From Limnomonas spitsbergensis (Eukaryota > Chlorophyta > Chlorophyceae > Chlamydomonadales): a stretch of 64,000 nt of DNA. The stretch lies in NCBI GenBank assembly GCA_037349105.1, contig JAYJMM010000114.1:3897501-3961500 (forward strand), written 5' to 3'. The notes beneath the pieces are model-generated. The model made no database searches. It saw only the letters and a list, made by a program, of their open reading frames with translations, and was not told where the DNA came from. The first letter of the stretch is position 1. Every line of letters starts with the position of its first letter. Positions 44,846 to 55,608 of the stretch are shown piece after piece. Position numbers and translations under genes: made by a program.

Positions 44846-47800
44846 ATGCAACGCAGCCTGAGGAATGGTGTGCCTTCCAGCCGTTGTGCCGTGTCGTGCC
44901 AACCGCGACCGGTCACGCTGAGGAGCGTCGACCGTGCATCCGGCCTATACTTCCGCGCGCCCCTACGCTGCCGTGCGACGCCCCCTGTCGCAAGCAGCAG
45001 CGACGCATCAGGCGCCATAGGCCTGGCGGTCAAGGATGTCTTGGAGGCTGCCTCGAAGGCGGGTGCAACTGCCGCACGGATCGAGTACTCCAAAGTGGAG
45101 GCCCAGGTGGGATCTGAGTCAGGTGGCTTTTGCCCGAACAAGCAACGCGTATGCCAAGCAAGACTGGTGTCATCGTTGGTGTCTGTCAGGCTGCTATGTG
45201 ACACTGTGTTCCTGCTACATGAAAGGGTGTACAAGATGAAGATCTCTTGTGTTTCTAGAATAGGGTTCAGCAGTGCACTGGTGGAGCATTTAGAGCTCCA
45301 TGTGCCACTGGCACTGCAACATCGAAGAACACAAAGCCCATGCACAACATGGATGCCATGCGTCTCATGGCACACCATCCTGTCATGGCCGCCTGGTAAC
45401 CCCCAACGGTGGTACTTTCCCTCCCCTCTGGCACTGCGCACACAACGCACCTGATGAAAAGACACGTGTCCATACTTTCCACACTTCATTCACTCCGCCA
45501 GATGGTGTCCCTCATCAAGGCAGGGGCAGACTTGAACCTCAACCATGTCGAACTCGCGGTCAACGAAGGCGACTTTGAGGGATTGCTGACCACTGACACT
45601 CGCCAGGTGAGCTTTGCTCATTTAGAGGGATTCCGCTACACCTCAGGAACATGTGGTCCAATCGCCATGGGGATTAGATGCAGCAAGCCTTCCTGCTTAA
45701 CCCACCAGTCTTAGGCTTGGCAAGGCTCCTGCCTGGGTTCCCAATTCCCATCTGCTCATTAGTGGCTGCAAAAATGGCAAAGCGGCCACTCAGCTGAGCT
45801 TTGCAGCATTTCGAAACGCTACTCATGACACCTGGCATCAGATGTCAAGTGTGTTATTGTAAAATGTTTGACCTCAACAGCTGGTTTATGCCGTACTTGG
45901 TGAGATTCATGTGCGGCCACTTATTGCAGCTTCAGTGACTGCACCTGGCCTTAACTGAGCGCATATGGCCTTTTCTGACTGCATGCGGGCATCGCTTGCG
46001 ACAGGTTGATGAAAGCTCCAACACGACGCTGGGGCGCATGACGTTTGGGAAGGCTTGCCCGGTGGATCTATCGGTGAGAGGCCCCATAAATCAGTTCTGT
46101 GCCGTTGCGCCGTAATTCAGAAACCGCGTAAGTAATACTGTCTCTCACTGGTAAAAGCAGCTGAATTTGCCTACGGTGGCTGAAGGGCAGTTACGTAATC
46201 CAGCCACCGTAAGGACCGTAATGCGCACATCTCTGTATACAATGCCGGCCCTGCAGTCTCGTTGCTGGTTTTCAGGTTTGGATACCCTCAACCTTTCAAA
46301 TCCAGGAGGGGAACCAGTGCTGGTGGACCTGGAAGTGGGGGGCTCTGCAGGCCTAGTTATTGTATCATTCTTTGAAACCTATTCTGATGTGGGCAAAGTG
46401 TGACGTACTGCTGGTACTCCTAGTAGGGAGAGTCGGGTGTCCTTTGCGGATGTGCATGGAGTGAATGGTCGGGGTTGGAGGGAGAGCTGCAGCAAGCGTA
46501 CCGCACCGGTAGTTTATTTTTAGCAATTCATTTTAGGGGGGGGGTGCTGGAATACTGCTGTTTGCCCAGTATAGACAGCAGTATCCCAGCAGCCCCCCAC
46601 AAATGCGAGTCCGGTATCCGCTGCGGCTGTGAATGGAGAGTATGGCCCAGGGTTGCAAGGCTGCTAGCTTGTAGGAGAGGGGAGGTGCAGTAAATATACT
46701 GGTACGGCAACAGTATTTTGTATAGAGCGCTTTTGTCCATGGGGGGCTGCTGTATACCGGTGCAATTACGGGTACCCAGGCTTGGGGAGTCGGGTGTCCG
46801 CTTTCCAGCTTTGCAGGTCAGTCCGCTGCCGCTGTGAATGGAGTGAGGGGTCCAGGGTTGCAGTGTCGCTTGGCTGCTACTGTTTTGAGGGAGAGCTGCT
46901 GCAAGCATACCGCACCTGCGTTTTGTGTGGAGCGTTTTTGTGTGAGGTTGGAGGAGATCAGAGATGGTGGCAGTGAAATCACAGCATCAGTCATCAGACC
47001 GAAGAATAAACCAAAGGTTCCAGATTAAATCGAAAGCCCGGACATAAATTTTCGTCTCGACGGAAGCTGCAAACAATCAAGATAACCTTCGGCTGGATTT
47101 AAAACAGCGGCATGTGATTTCGCTGACTGGTGCCATACTGCCACCTTGTGCTTGGTGCCTGTTTTGCAGGTGCAGCTGAATGATACGGAGGGGAAGGCCA
47201 TCACGGGCCTGCCTGATCAGTCCAAGGGCCCTTTTGAAGGTGTACCTCAGGTGCGGTTGGATGTGATTGGAGCCATACCCTGGGTGCCATCCTGTGCTTG
47301 GTATTTTCAGGTGCAGCTGAATGATGCAAAGGGGAAGTCCTTCACGGGCCTGCCTGATGAGCCCAAGGGCCCGTTTGAAGGTGTACCTGAGGTCAGAGAA
47401 CTTACCGGTACCTGCTGACACACTTCACTAATTCAAATTTTAGGTTTGGGCTTAGCTGACAATCCATTTCAGATTTCAGGTCGGGATAAAGCAGGGGGGA
47501 TAAAGCTGTTAATACCTATCACATTACATAAGCAGACAGACCTGTCACTTTATTTGAGCTGGCCCATCCCCTACCAGTCCCACTCGGTCAAGAGCCTAGG
47601 ATGGCCTAGTGGGTATACACCATCCAAAACCTGTAAGGTAATGTCAGACTTGAGGCAGAGGCAAAGCTGCTCCCCCCCTGCCTCACGCAGGAGCATCATT
47701 AGCTGTGCCTCTAATATGAGGCAGCCATTCTAAATGTATATCTGTACGATTCCCAGGGGTCTACTTCGCCGCTGCTTTGATCTTGATCCTGAACTGGGAG

Positions 47801-49200
47801 GCATATTTTGTCCCTGTCCCCTCTGCAGAGCTATGTGGTGAATGCTCATTTCAAAGTCTTTCCATCCGAAGAGGACGGCGCTTCGCCTGCGCCCCTCCAC
47901 GGTCTCATGAACATGATCGGCAGGTGCGAGGGGTGACCTGGAGATTCAAATCAGTCTGAGCAGGAAAAGCACCTGGTTTCCCTGAAACTTCGTCCTCCAT
48001 GGTGTCACGTGTCATAATACTCATGATACTCATGAAAGTACAGGATTGAGGAGGGTTGAGGCTGAGAATGTATTTTTTAGTTGTTATGAACGTGAGCAGC
48101 AGGTGCAGGATTGCAGGGAGGTACGACTGCAGGTTGAATGCTTTAGACAGTGCACGCTGGACCCCTTCAACTGGCCGCTGGGTAGCCACCCCTGGGCCGA
48201 GGGGGGGCCAAACTTGATTGGTATAAAGCCGGTGCCCCAAGCAGCAGGGCAATCTTCATTAGGCCTGGTGGATCAAACTCTGCTGCCTGGGAGCCTATCA
48301 GCCTGGTGCCCTGCCAGGGAGCATACACACATCATGTTGGGCCCTGACACTGTAAACGGGACTCATGTGTAATATAGGACGGTGTGTTACACCGTAAAAA
48401 AGGAAAGTGTTGACTGGACGAAATGTACAAAAGTTGTGGCACGGTCGAAAGGCCCACCATAATGACTGTAAATCTCCCAACACAGGGCACGAAGTGTGTT
48501 TGATTCCCTTTCCCACGCCCACCAGGTTTGAGATCGCCGGTGCAGACCAGCCTCAGCGCCTGACAATCATGTTTGACAAGATCCGGCTGCGGCCCGCTGA
48601 CCCCAGCAACCAGCTGGAGGCCTGGCTGAAGGCCATGGCTGGGAGCAATCCTGACATGGTGCGAGGCCCTCCTTCAGCGTCTGCTGTGTGATGTAACTCG
48701 GCTGTATTAAAATCATAGGCTGTGTCATGAAGGTTCACAGAGATTCCTATCGGTATGAACCCTATACCGATAGGATTCTCTGTGTTTCCAATTCCCCATT
48801 TTGTATCTTTTTGAGCTTGCAGCTGTTGAGGCTGGAGGGAATTGATGGACGAAACAGCCAAGCTTTTCATGCCCCATCTCTTTTGATCTGGGGCTGCTAT
48901 GCAGGGCCCCCAGATCAAGCATACAATGTGGCAATTCTTGCTCTTGCACGCAGCGCACCTAGGGTGGCATGCTGGAGATCACTAGGGGCATAGCCAGCTA
49001 TGCGGTCCGAAATTAGAATTGCATGGTTTGAAATTTGAAATTTGAAATGCACGCAGCGAAAGGAGGATGGCGTGCTGGAGATTCTGCTGCCCGTCTCCCC
49101 CAAGGGCAGCTTGGACTACATCGTCATGGACGAGAATTGGCACATCACCCGGGGGAACCTGGGCTCCGTGGTGGTGATGAAGCGACGCTCAGTAGCTTAA
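44846..49200 (+). CDS. Plastid-lipid-associated protein / fibrillin family
   Basis: Exons: 44846-45106, 45502-45606, 46005-46073, 47170-47250 (copy a), 47311-47391 (copy b), 47829-47923, 48526-48658, 49057-49200. One copy of the duplicated exon gives 295 residues, both give 322; phases fit either way. The start has an R/S/A-rich plastid transit peptide (about residues 1-50). Then come SLIKAGADLNLNHVELAVNE, NTTLGRMTFGKACPVDLS (the TLGRLSF motif of PAP proteins), YVVNAHFKVF, RLTIMFDKIRLRPADPSN, and the C-terminal signature LDYIVMDENWHITRGNLGSV, equivalent to YLDEDLRISRGNRGN. Fibrillins coat plastoglobules and thylakoid edges and take part in lipid and quinone metabolism. The PAP domain is diverged but the C-terminal motif is clear. 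Decayed last-exon copies follow the stop. Confidence 0.78.
46400..46965 (+). repeat. Large tandem duplication in fibrillin intron 3
   Basis: Segments around 46395-46560 and 46755-46950 repeat (gggagtcgggtgtccgc/tttgc, tgtgaatggagtgaggg, ttgagggagagctgctgcaagc, ataccgcacctg), with partial extra copies at 46600-46745. Confidence 0.75.
47150..47395 (+). repeat. Tandem duplication of a whole 81-bp fibrillin exon with its acceptor
   Basis: Two units: TTTGCAG|exon|GTGCGG (47170-47250) and TTTTCAG|exon|GTCAGA (47311-47391), about 140 bp apart. Both exons are exactly 27 codons, phase 0 to 0, encoding VQLNDTEGKAITGLPDQSKG... and VQLNDAKGKSFTGLPDEPKG..., and both keep acceptors and donors. Confidence 0.92.
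48335..48488 (+). repeat. Dispersed intronic element, copy 2
   Basis: Partner of 40012-40165 with the palindromic acggtgtgttacaccgt core. Here it lies about 40 bp upstream of the fibrillin exon 48526-48658 acceptor. Confidence 0.82.
48736..48784. repeat. Strong 21-bp hairpin in the fibrillin intron
   Basis: cacagagattcctatcggta(t) and its complement ataccgataggattctctgt(g) enclose a 7-base loop, with one mismatch in 21 pairs. It lies about 80 bp after the donor at 48658. Confidence 0.9.
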
Positions 49201-49650
49201 GCTCGGACTACATGGAGCAGTGGCACATCACCTGGGGGAACCTGGGCTCGGCGGCCGCGATGAAGCAACGCTCAGTAGCTTCAGCTTGGATTACGTGTAG
49301 CAGTGGCACATCGTCCGAGAGGGGAGAACCCCTGCTCTGCGGCCTCGATGAAGCGACGCTGAATTTCTTTAGTTTGGACTGCCTGTCAAGGAGCAGTGGC
49401 ACATCACCCGGGGGGACTTGGGCTCTGTGATGGTGATAAAGCGACGCTTAAGCTTGGACTACGTGTAGCAGTGGCACATCACCGGGGAGGGGAGAACCCC
49501 TGCTCTGCAGCCTTGATGAAGCGGCGCTGGATTTCTTCAGCTTGGACTTCCTGTTATGCAGCAGTGGCACATCACCCGGGGGAGCCTGGGCTCTGCGGCC
49601 GCGATGAAGCATCGCTGAATGTTTTCAGTTTGGGCTACGTGCGATGAAGG
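49110..49650 (+). repeat. Tandem copies of the fibrillin last-exon end, running past the stop
   Basis: The segment around the GNLGSV motif (gcagtggcacatcacccggg, ggaacctgggctctg, gatgaagcgacgct, cttggacta) occurs in the gene at 49135-49200 and then about five more times to 49650, each diverged and with frames broken. Spacing is roughly 85-120 bp. Confidence 0.88.
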
Positions 49651-50905
49651 AACAGAGGCAAAGCACCCAGGAACGCTGCTGAGGAGCCACAGTATGCCTG
49701 AAATACTGTACCAGTTCGTATTTACATTATGTACAACTACCGTCACTTGACGCAAGTTTACCTCTCGTTTGTTGTAGACAGTGCTGTACCAGTTCGTAGC
49801 GTCTTCAGGAAGCCAGCGGGTTCATACAATTTTGATTCATGGCAGCAGGGCCCCTGAAGTCTTGTGTCCGTGTAGTGTTAGGGAGGTTGTTTTAAGAACG
49901 GTGCATCCCTCCCGTTAGTGAAGTGTTAGGTATGTTGTGTAGGATATGAAGTGTAAAGGATGTTGAGGTTGAGTGAAGTGTTAGGGATGTTGTTGCACCT
50001 CAACAAAATACCCTGCTCGAAAGAAAATTTGCACTTAAAACATCTTATCGTGTCCTTTGCAGTACCATATCAGTCTGAAACAGTGACGTAGTGGCCGGAA
50101 TGTTAAACAGGCCGAATCGTCAGCTGGAAGGAGGACTATCCTGTCCATGACCTCAAGCAATGCCTGGGGCTGCCATGCACCCCCATGAGCAATCCAGCAT
50201 GCCCCCTCACGCACATAAGCAGTGTATCCTGGCTCACGAATTTACAGCAAAGGATGCTCACGGTATTTGAAACATCAATGGTCGAGCACAACAATCAGTT
50301 GCAAAAGGACGATACATGCAGCCAAGGTACCTGCCTTGCACCTTGAAAACCCCCCACAACAGTCCACCCTGTGTCGTTGTGATCCTGCACCTAAACCAGA
50401 GACCCAGACAGTAACAATCAGACATTGAACTTCAAAAAGGCGGCCTATACCATGCAAATGACACATGGTCAAATAGAAAAACTGGTTGCCAGCAACGGAA
50501 AATTTCAAAAATACTTCAGTGTGATGTAATGAGATACCAGTGGTGTGATTGCATTACCACGGTTGCACAACCCTGGGTGTCGTCGTGCAAGAATCAGGCT
50601 TGTCCACCGGTGGCGCATTCTGGACAGCGCTTTGAATGTGCCCCCCACACCACAAAGCCTCGTAGAGGAGAGACTGCCCTGGAAAATCGAGAGGCCATGG
50701 CTCCTATACCAGGCCTCAGTGCCTGATATTTAACCCGGAACCTCACGTTCCAATCCTTGGTTTAACAGCCCTTCTCGTTGGCGGGGTGCACTACCCTCAC
50801 TCAACATAATCCTCACTCTCCTGAGCGCCCCCCCCCCCCCTGCTTGAGCGCTGTCCTCAGCATCCTTTTCGACGCGCCTTCTGCACCCCTCTCAACGTCA
50901 CCTCC
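49650..50905. other. Convergent spacer between fibrillin and BolA genes
   Basis: Holds the two 3' UTRs. A weak gaagtgttagg(g/t)atgttgt repeat occurs at 49900-49995. Nothing else recognised. Confidence 0.45.
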
Positions 50906-53800
50906 CTACTGGCCTGCCACTTCGCTGGGAGCACGTGTCTCCAGAGACAACGCATGCAGCCCCAGCTCGAACTCCTCCTTCAGCAGCTGTGAGACAGGAG
51001 GGCATAAGGATTCTGATAAGAGGGATCAGCAACCGAGATTAAAACTCCTCCTTCAGCAGCTGCAAGACACAAGTTCATAAAGATTATGATGAGGGATCGG
51101 CAGCTGAGAATTCAAACTCCTCCTTCAGCAGCCGCAAGGCGCAGAGGCATAAGGATCATGATAAGAGGGATCAGCAACTGAGAATTAAAACTCCTCCTCC
51201 AGCAGCTGCAAGGCGCAGGGGCATAAGGATCATGATAAGAGGGATCAGCAGCTGAGAATTCAAACTCCTCCTTCGGCAGCAGCAAGGCACAGGGGCATAA
51301 GCATCCTGACAAGAGGGATCGGCAGCTGAGAATTCAAACTCCTCCTCCAGCAGCTGCAAGGCGCAGGGGCATAAGCATCATGATAATAGGGATCGGCAGC
51401 TGAGAATTCAAACTCCTCCTCCAGCAGCTGCAAGGCGCAGTGGCATAAGCATCATGATAAGAGGGATCGGCAGCTGAGAGTTCAAACTCCTCCTCCAGCA
51501 GCTGCAAGGCGCAGGGGCATAAGCATCATGATAATAGGGATCGACAGTTGAGAATTCAAACTCCTCCTCCAGCAGCTGCAAGGCGCAGGGGCATAAAGGA
51601 TTATGATAAGAGGGATCGGCAGCTGAAAATCCAAACTCCTCCTCCAGCATCTGCAAGACGCAAGGGCTTAAGGATCATGATTCAGTATAGAGTATTTTTC
51701 AAGGTTTTTTATTTAGGGTTTTAGTTTTTTAGGTTTTCTAGTTTTTTTATAGGTTTTTAGGTTCAGGGTTTAGCATCATAATCCTATTTCCTAATTCTAT
51801 TATGATCCTATTAATCCTCAGAATTCAAACCCCTCCCTCAGCAGCTGTGCGACACATGGGCATGAGGATCATTATCAGATGGAACAGCAGAAGAGAGTTC
51901 AAACTCCTCCTCCAGCAGCTGCGAGGCACATGGGCATAAGGATCATGACAAAGGGATCAAAAGCAGAAAATCCAAATTCTTCTTTGAGCAGATGCGAGGC
52001 ACATGGGCATTAGAGCCATGATAGAGAGATCAGCAGCTGAGAGTTACAAGCTTCTCCTCGAGCAGCTGTGCGACACATAAGCATGAGGATCATGACAGAG
52101 GGATCAGCAGCTGTGAATTCAAACTCTTCTTTGAGCAGCGGCAAGACACAAGGGCAGGCACAAGGGCTAAGGAGCCACGGACTAAGGAGCCTTCGACTCA
52201 GGAATCAGGATTCGTAATTTAGGAGGGAGCCCAGAAGTGGACAGAAGGGATCAATGGACATGCACATGAAATTATGGCAGCAACGCTTGGAAGAAAGACC
52301 AACCTTACGAATGAAGACCCAGATCCTGAAGGCACTACATGGCTGCACTGCCAGTAAACTGGTCACCTGTTTCTGGCATGCTTGCATTGATTTCAACACG
52401 AAACAGTGCAGCCCCCACAATCTTTACCAGGCGCCATGCCGTGCCCATCCATCATGTACTCATGTGATCATGTCTGCTGACAGCTGAGAGGGCAGCTGAA
52501 GGTATACGAGTCCCCACAGTGCTTTCTGACCTAAAAGCAAAGTAACCAGGGTCTTCATTTATTTACCAGTTCTAACCGGTTGTTTATATGCCAGTTAAGC
52601 TAATTTCCTTAGGGTGCGGGAAGGCCAACTTAATCTACGGTATCTAAGGATACATAATTATATTAAGAAACTGTTTTTATTAGGCTGACCTGGTTGACCC
52701 TCATGTGCCGCTTGATGCGCGTCATGCCCTCAAACTCCGCAGAGACCACCTCCACCCGTAGGTGCACCTCCCGATCGACAGCTGGCGGGGGCAGGCCCGA
52801 AGCTTCAGCCTGCATCAGGGCCTGCCGCGAAAGCTTTGGGGTGGGGGACTCGTCGATGATGGTCAGCCTGCGAAGAGGAGAGTCGTGAGGGTGATGGTCA
52901 GGGAGGGACACAGGGTTGAATCAGGGACGGGGCTGGGGCAGGGTTCGGGCAAGTGAAGACGGGTCGGGCTTCGAGAGGGGTTCGGCGGTTTAGGTCAAGC
53001 TTCAGGAATATACAGGCTTGGGAGCAAATGAGGTCGAATCAGGGTTAGGGACGGCTGGGACGGATCAGGCTCCTGGATGGGTTTGGGCTCGGCACGCTTA
53101 AGGGTTCGGGACAGGTCAAGACGGGTCAGGCTTCAGGGCAGGTTAGGTCAGGCCACGCTTCGATAAGGTCCGGCTTCGGGACAGGTCAGGATTTAAGACG
53201 GACCGGGACGGGTCAGTCTTCAGGATGGGCCAGGACAGGGCTAGGTTGGGACGCATCAGATCAGGGATTGGCACAGGTCAGGACGGGTTAGGGAGTTACA
53301 GGGTTGGATCAGGGTTAGGAGACTCCGAGCTAAAGGTTAAGAAGGGGGGTGCTTACATCAGTTGCTTTGGTTTCCTCCCATGTGCCTGTGGCCAGCAAGC
53401 AGGAACAGTATACCGGAGGGTAAGCAACATATCCGCTGGACGTTGTTGCATCCTTGTGGGTTGAAAAATAAATGGGCTCAGCGAAGAGAGGGCATCTGAA
53501 ACAATTTATTTCCTTCAGTCAGCTTCATTGATTTCGAAGATGCCCCGTACTGCTTATCTTTCGTTTTAGTCATGCTGTGCAAAGCAAGGTGGCACAATAC
53601 TGCACATGGCACATGTTTAGCTAGATTGTCCTGCCAAGGTCGCACGATACGTCGCGATACCGCACAAATTTAGCCGGATTGTGCTACCATGGTCCCTAGC
53701 CCCACGCCGTTAGCCAAGGCCGTGGCTCGTACCTGAGGGGGAGCAGACCGGCCGCCAGCTTGCTTTCCACACTGCTCTGCAGGTCGAACGGGGCCGCCAT
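50906..53800 (-). CDS. BolA-like protein
   Basis: Three minus-strand exons: 53800-53733, 52867-52690, 50986-50906; 108 residues, close to normal BolA length, phases consistent (2, 0). N-terminus MAAPFDLQSSVESKLAAGLL matches the helix before the BolA fold, then LTIIDESPTPK, HLRVEVVSAEFEGMTRIKRH (the conserved His-containing strand and the F-x-G-x-x-x-x-x-RH motif), and LLKEEFELGLHALSLETRAP (the x-x-E-L..GLHAL..TP end). The usual VY after RH is VN. BolA proteins pair with monothiol glutaredoxins in Fe-S trafficking. No clear plastid or mitochondrial transit peptide from this ATG; the frame is open upstream, so a longer N-terminus is possible. Intron 2 (about 1.7 kb) is half filled by copies of the exon 3 acceptor. 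Confidence 0.85.
50995..52145 (-). repeat. About 75-90-bp minisatellite spanning the BolA exon 3 acceptor
   Basis: On the gene strand each unit ends in tgcgccttgcag|ctgctggaggaggagttt, a copy of the exon 3 acceptor and first codons (L-L-E-E-E-F), followed by gaattctcagctgccgatcc and ctcttatcatgatgc. About twelve units lie upstream of the true exon (L-L-K-E-E-F at 50986), more regular at 51040-51680 and more decayed at 51820-52145. Confidence 0.93.
52930..53340. repeat. Degenerate G-rich repeats in BolA intron 1
   Basis: Irregular words of cgggtcaggcttcggg, gacaggtcagga and gggttaggga recur every 20-50 bp. Too decayed to give a unit length. Confidence 0.6.
53585..53700. repeat. Dispersed minisatellite units in BolA intron 1
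   Basis: Two units of the aaggtcgcacgatac ... gcacaaatttagccggattg type, related to 40725-40955. Confidence 0.65.
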
Positions 53801-55608
53801 GCCCGCTGGCGCATCCGCTTCGAGAGAAGCTGCCAATTGGACTGAGCGGGCTGTCCGCAGACCAGTGGCACAGGGTGGCGAGGCTGGAGTGGGTGGTCTT
53901 GTGCAGAACCTGATCCTCGCCTGTAGGGTAGGATGTCTGGGGGTGTTTATATTGCGACGCTGAAGCTTCACTCAAGAAGTAACCCCGCCTATTGCTACCA
54001 AGGCTAAGTTCTGCAAGCAATATTCTTGGACCACTAGCCGTAGGCTAATATCAAGACAAAACTCGAATCGGCCCTGTGATGGACTGATGGTGGCCCGGCA
54101 GGCCCCCAACAGGTGGTCTGGTGCTCTGATGGCCACCCTGTTCTTTCATGTCGGGAGAGGATTACAGGGGGGGAATCCAGGGGAGAGATACCAACGCATC
54201 GGGGAGGAAACATAGTTCGAGGGTCCTAGACTGCTGGAGATACCAGCCTGCAAGAGAGGTGTATCATGCAGGCACTGTGTGGGACGTTGGAGGTTGGGAG
54301 GTGCATCATGCAATCATTGTGTGGGAAATTGAAGGTGCATTATGGAGCCATAACATGGGAGGATAAAGGTGCATCATGGACTCATGGTGTGGGAGGTTGG
54401 ATGGGAGGGCATGGGCATGGGCATGGGATGAAGGGACATATGAGGTAGGTCTGCTGGAGCTTGGTGTTGGAGGGGGGCGTCAAGGTGGTTTCCTTCTGCT
54501 GGGTGTGGAACATGTTGAACAGGTATGGAATCGCATGGTTCAGCATGGCGAGAGATTTGTCTCACATCTGTGTTGCATGGGTTCCGCATGAGTCGGGCAC
54601 TGTGGCAATGAGTGTGAGGGTCCATGGGGTAGAGGAGTTGTCTGAGATAGCATGTAGACAAGTGTAGTAAGCACAAAGATACGAGCAGACGACTCGGTAT
54701 CTGTGAAAGCTGAATTGAAGACAGTGCATCTGGCAGTGACCAGCCATGTGAGCTCGCTCAGAACGTACATGTGTGGTGGGGAGCTTGGATCTGGAAAGTG
54801 GAGAGCCTGTAGAGTGAGGGCGAGCCTGTCCAAGCATTCTTTTCGAGCTCATCGCGATGATTGTGGACATGATGGGAGTACAGCTTTAGGCGATCGAATC
54901 TCTTGGTATGGAAGGGTTTTATATACTGTTGGAATCTTGGGGATGGGCAGGAGGGAGGAGGGAGAGATTCAAAGTGAAATCCTGAAAACTTTAAGCCTGT
55001 ATCAGCTCGCGAGAGTGCTAGCGTGAGAGCGATAGGCAGGAGGCCACGGAAACACTTTCGAACTTCCTCACACCTCCCCCAGTCCGGGCCCTCAGTCGAA
55101 CCTCCCTGGCTCGAACAGCATTTCCTGCAGAAGGTTTTCGATAACACCCCCGTGGTTATTCTTGGCCCCAAGTTAGTTACAATTGTTTTAGAGCTTGAGC
55201 CCTTCCAATCATATATTCTATAACTTCCTTTCTGTGGAGCTTTTCTATCAGAGCATCAGGCGCCAATCTCTTTTCCAGCCTTGCCATCCCTGATCCTGAA
55301 CTCATCTTTATCTCGTAAAAGCGCATCGGAACCTGTCAGGTAGGGCGCGTCACCATGCGATACAACTGGAAGACCGCTGCGAAAATAAAAACAGTAATCG
55401 TGCCCGGGGTCACCCCTTTCAATCTAATCAGCTAAAACCTCGTAGGTCACTGTACGCTCCAATCATCCCGCTGAGCATGGTCCTTGTACGTGTTGGCACG
55501 TCGACAACAAACGCTCCTTCAGCTAATCGCCACAGCAGCAGCAGTGGCCAGTGGGAGTGAGGCGCCCGCACGACCTCATCCATTACTTCCCCCCAGAGGA
55601 GGTAAAGC
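53801..55608. promoter_or_regulatory. Divergent BolA / CFAP20DC intergenic region
   Basis: The two genes are transcribed away from each other, so both promoters lie here. About 54250-54400 has a short repeat (gaggtgcatcatg, gtgtgggaggttgg). No recognised gene; open frames at 54562-55171 lack domain character. A CAG at about 55591 just before the ATG at 55609 could be an acceptor from a 5' UTR exon. Confidence 0.45.

Noticed and set aside
54562..55171. Overlapping minus-strand open frames between BolA and CFAP20DC
   Set aside because: No domain, no consistent splice sites, and they disagree with each other in frame.
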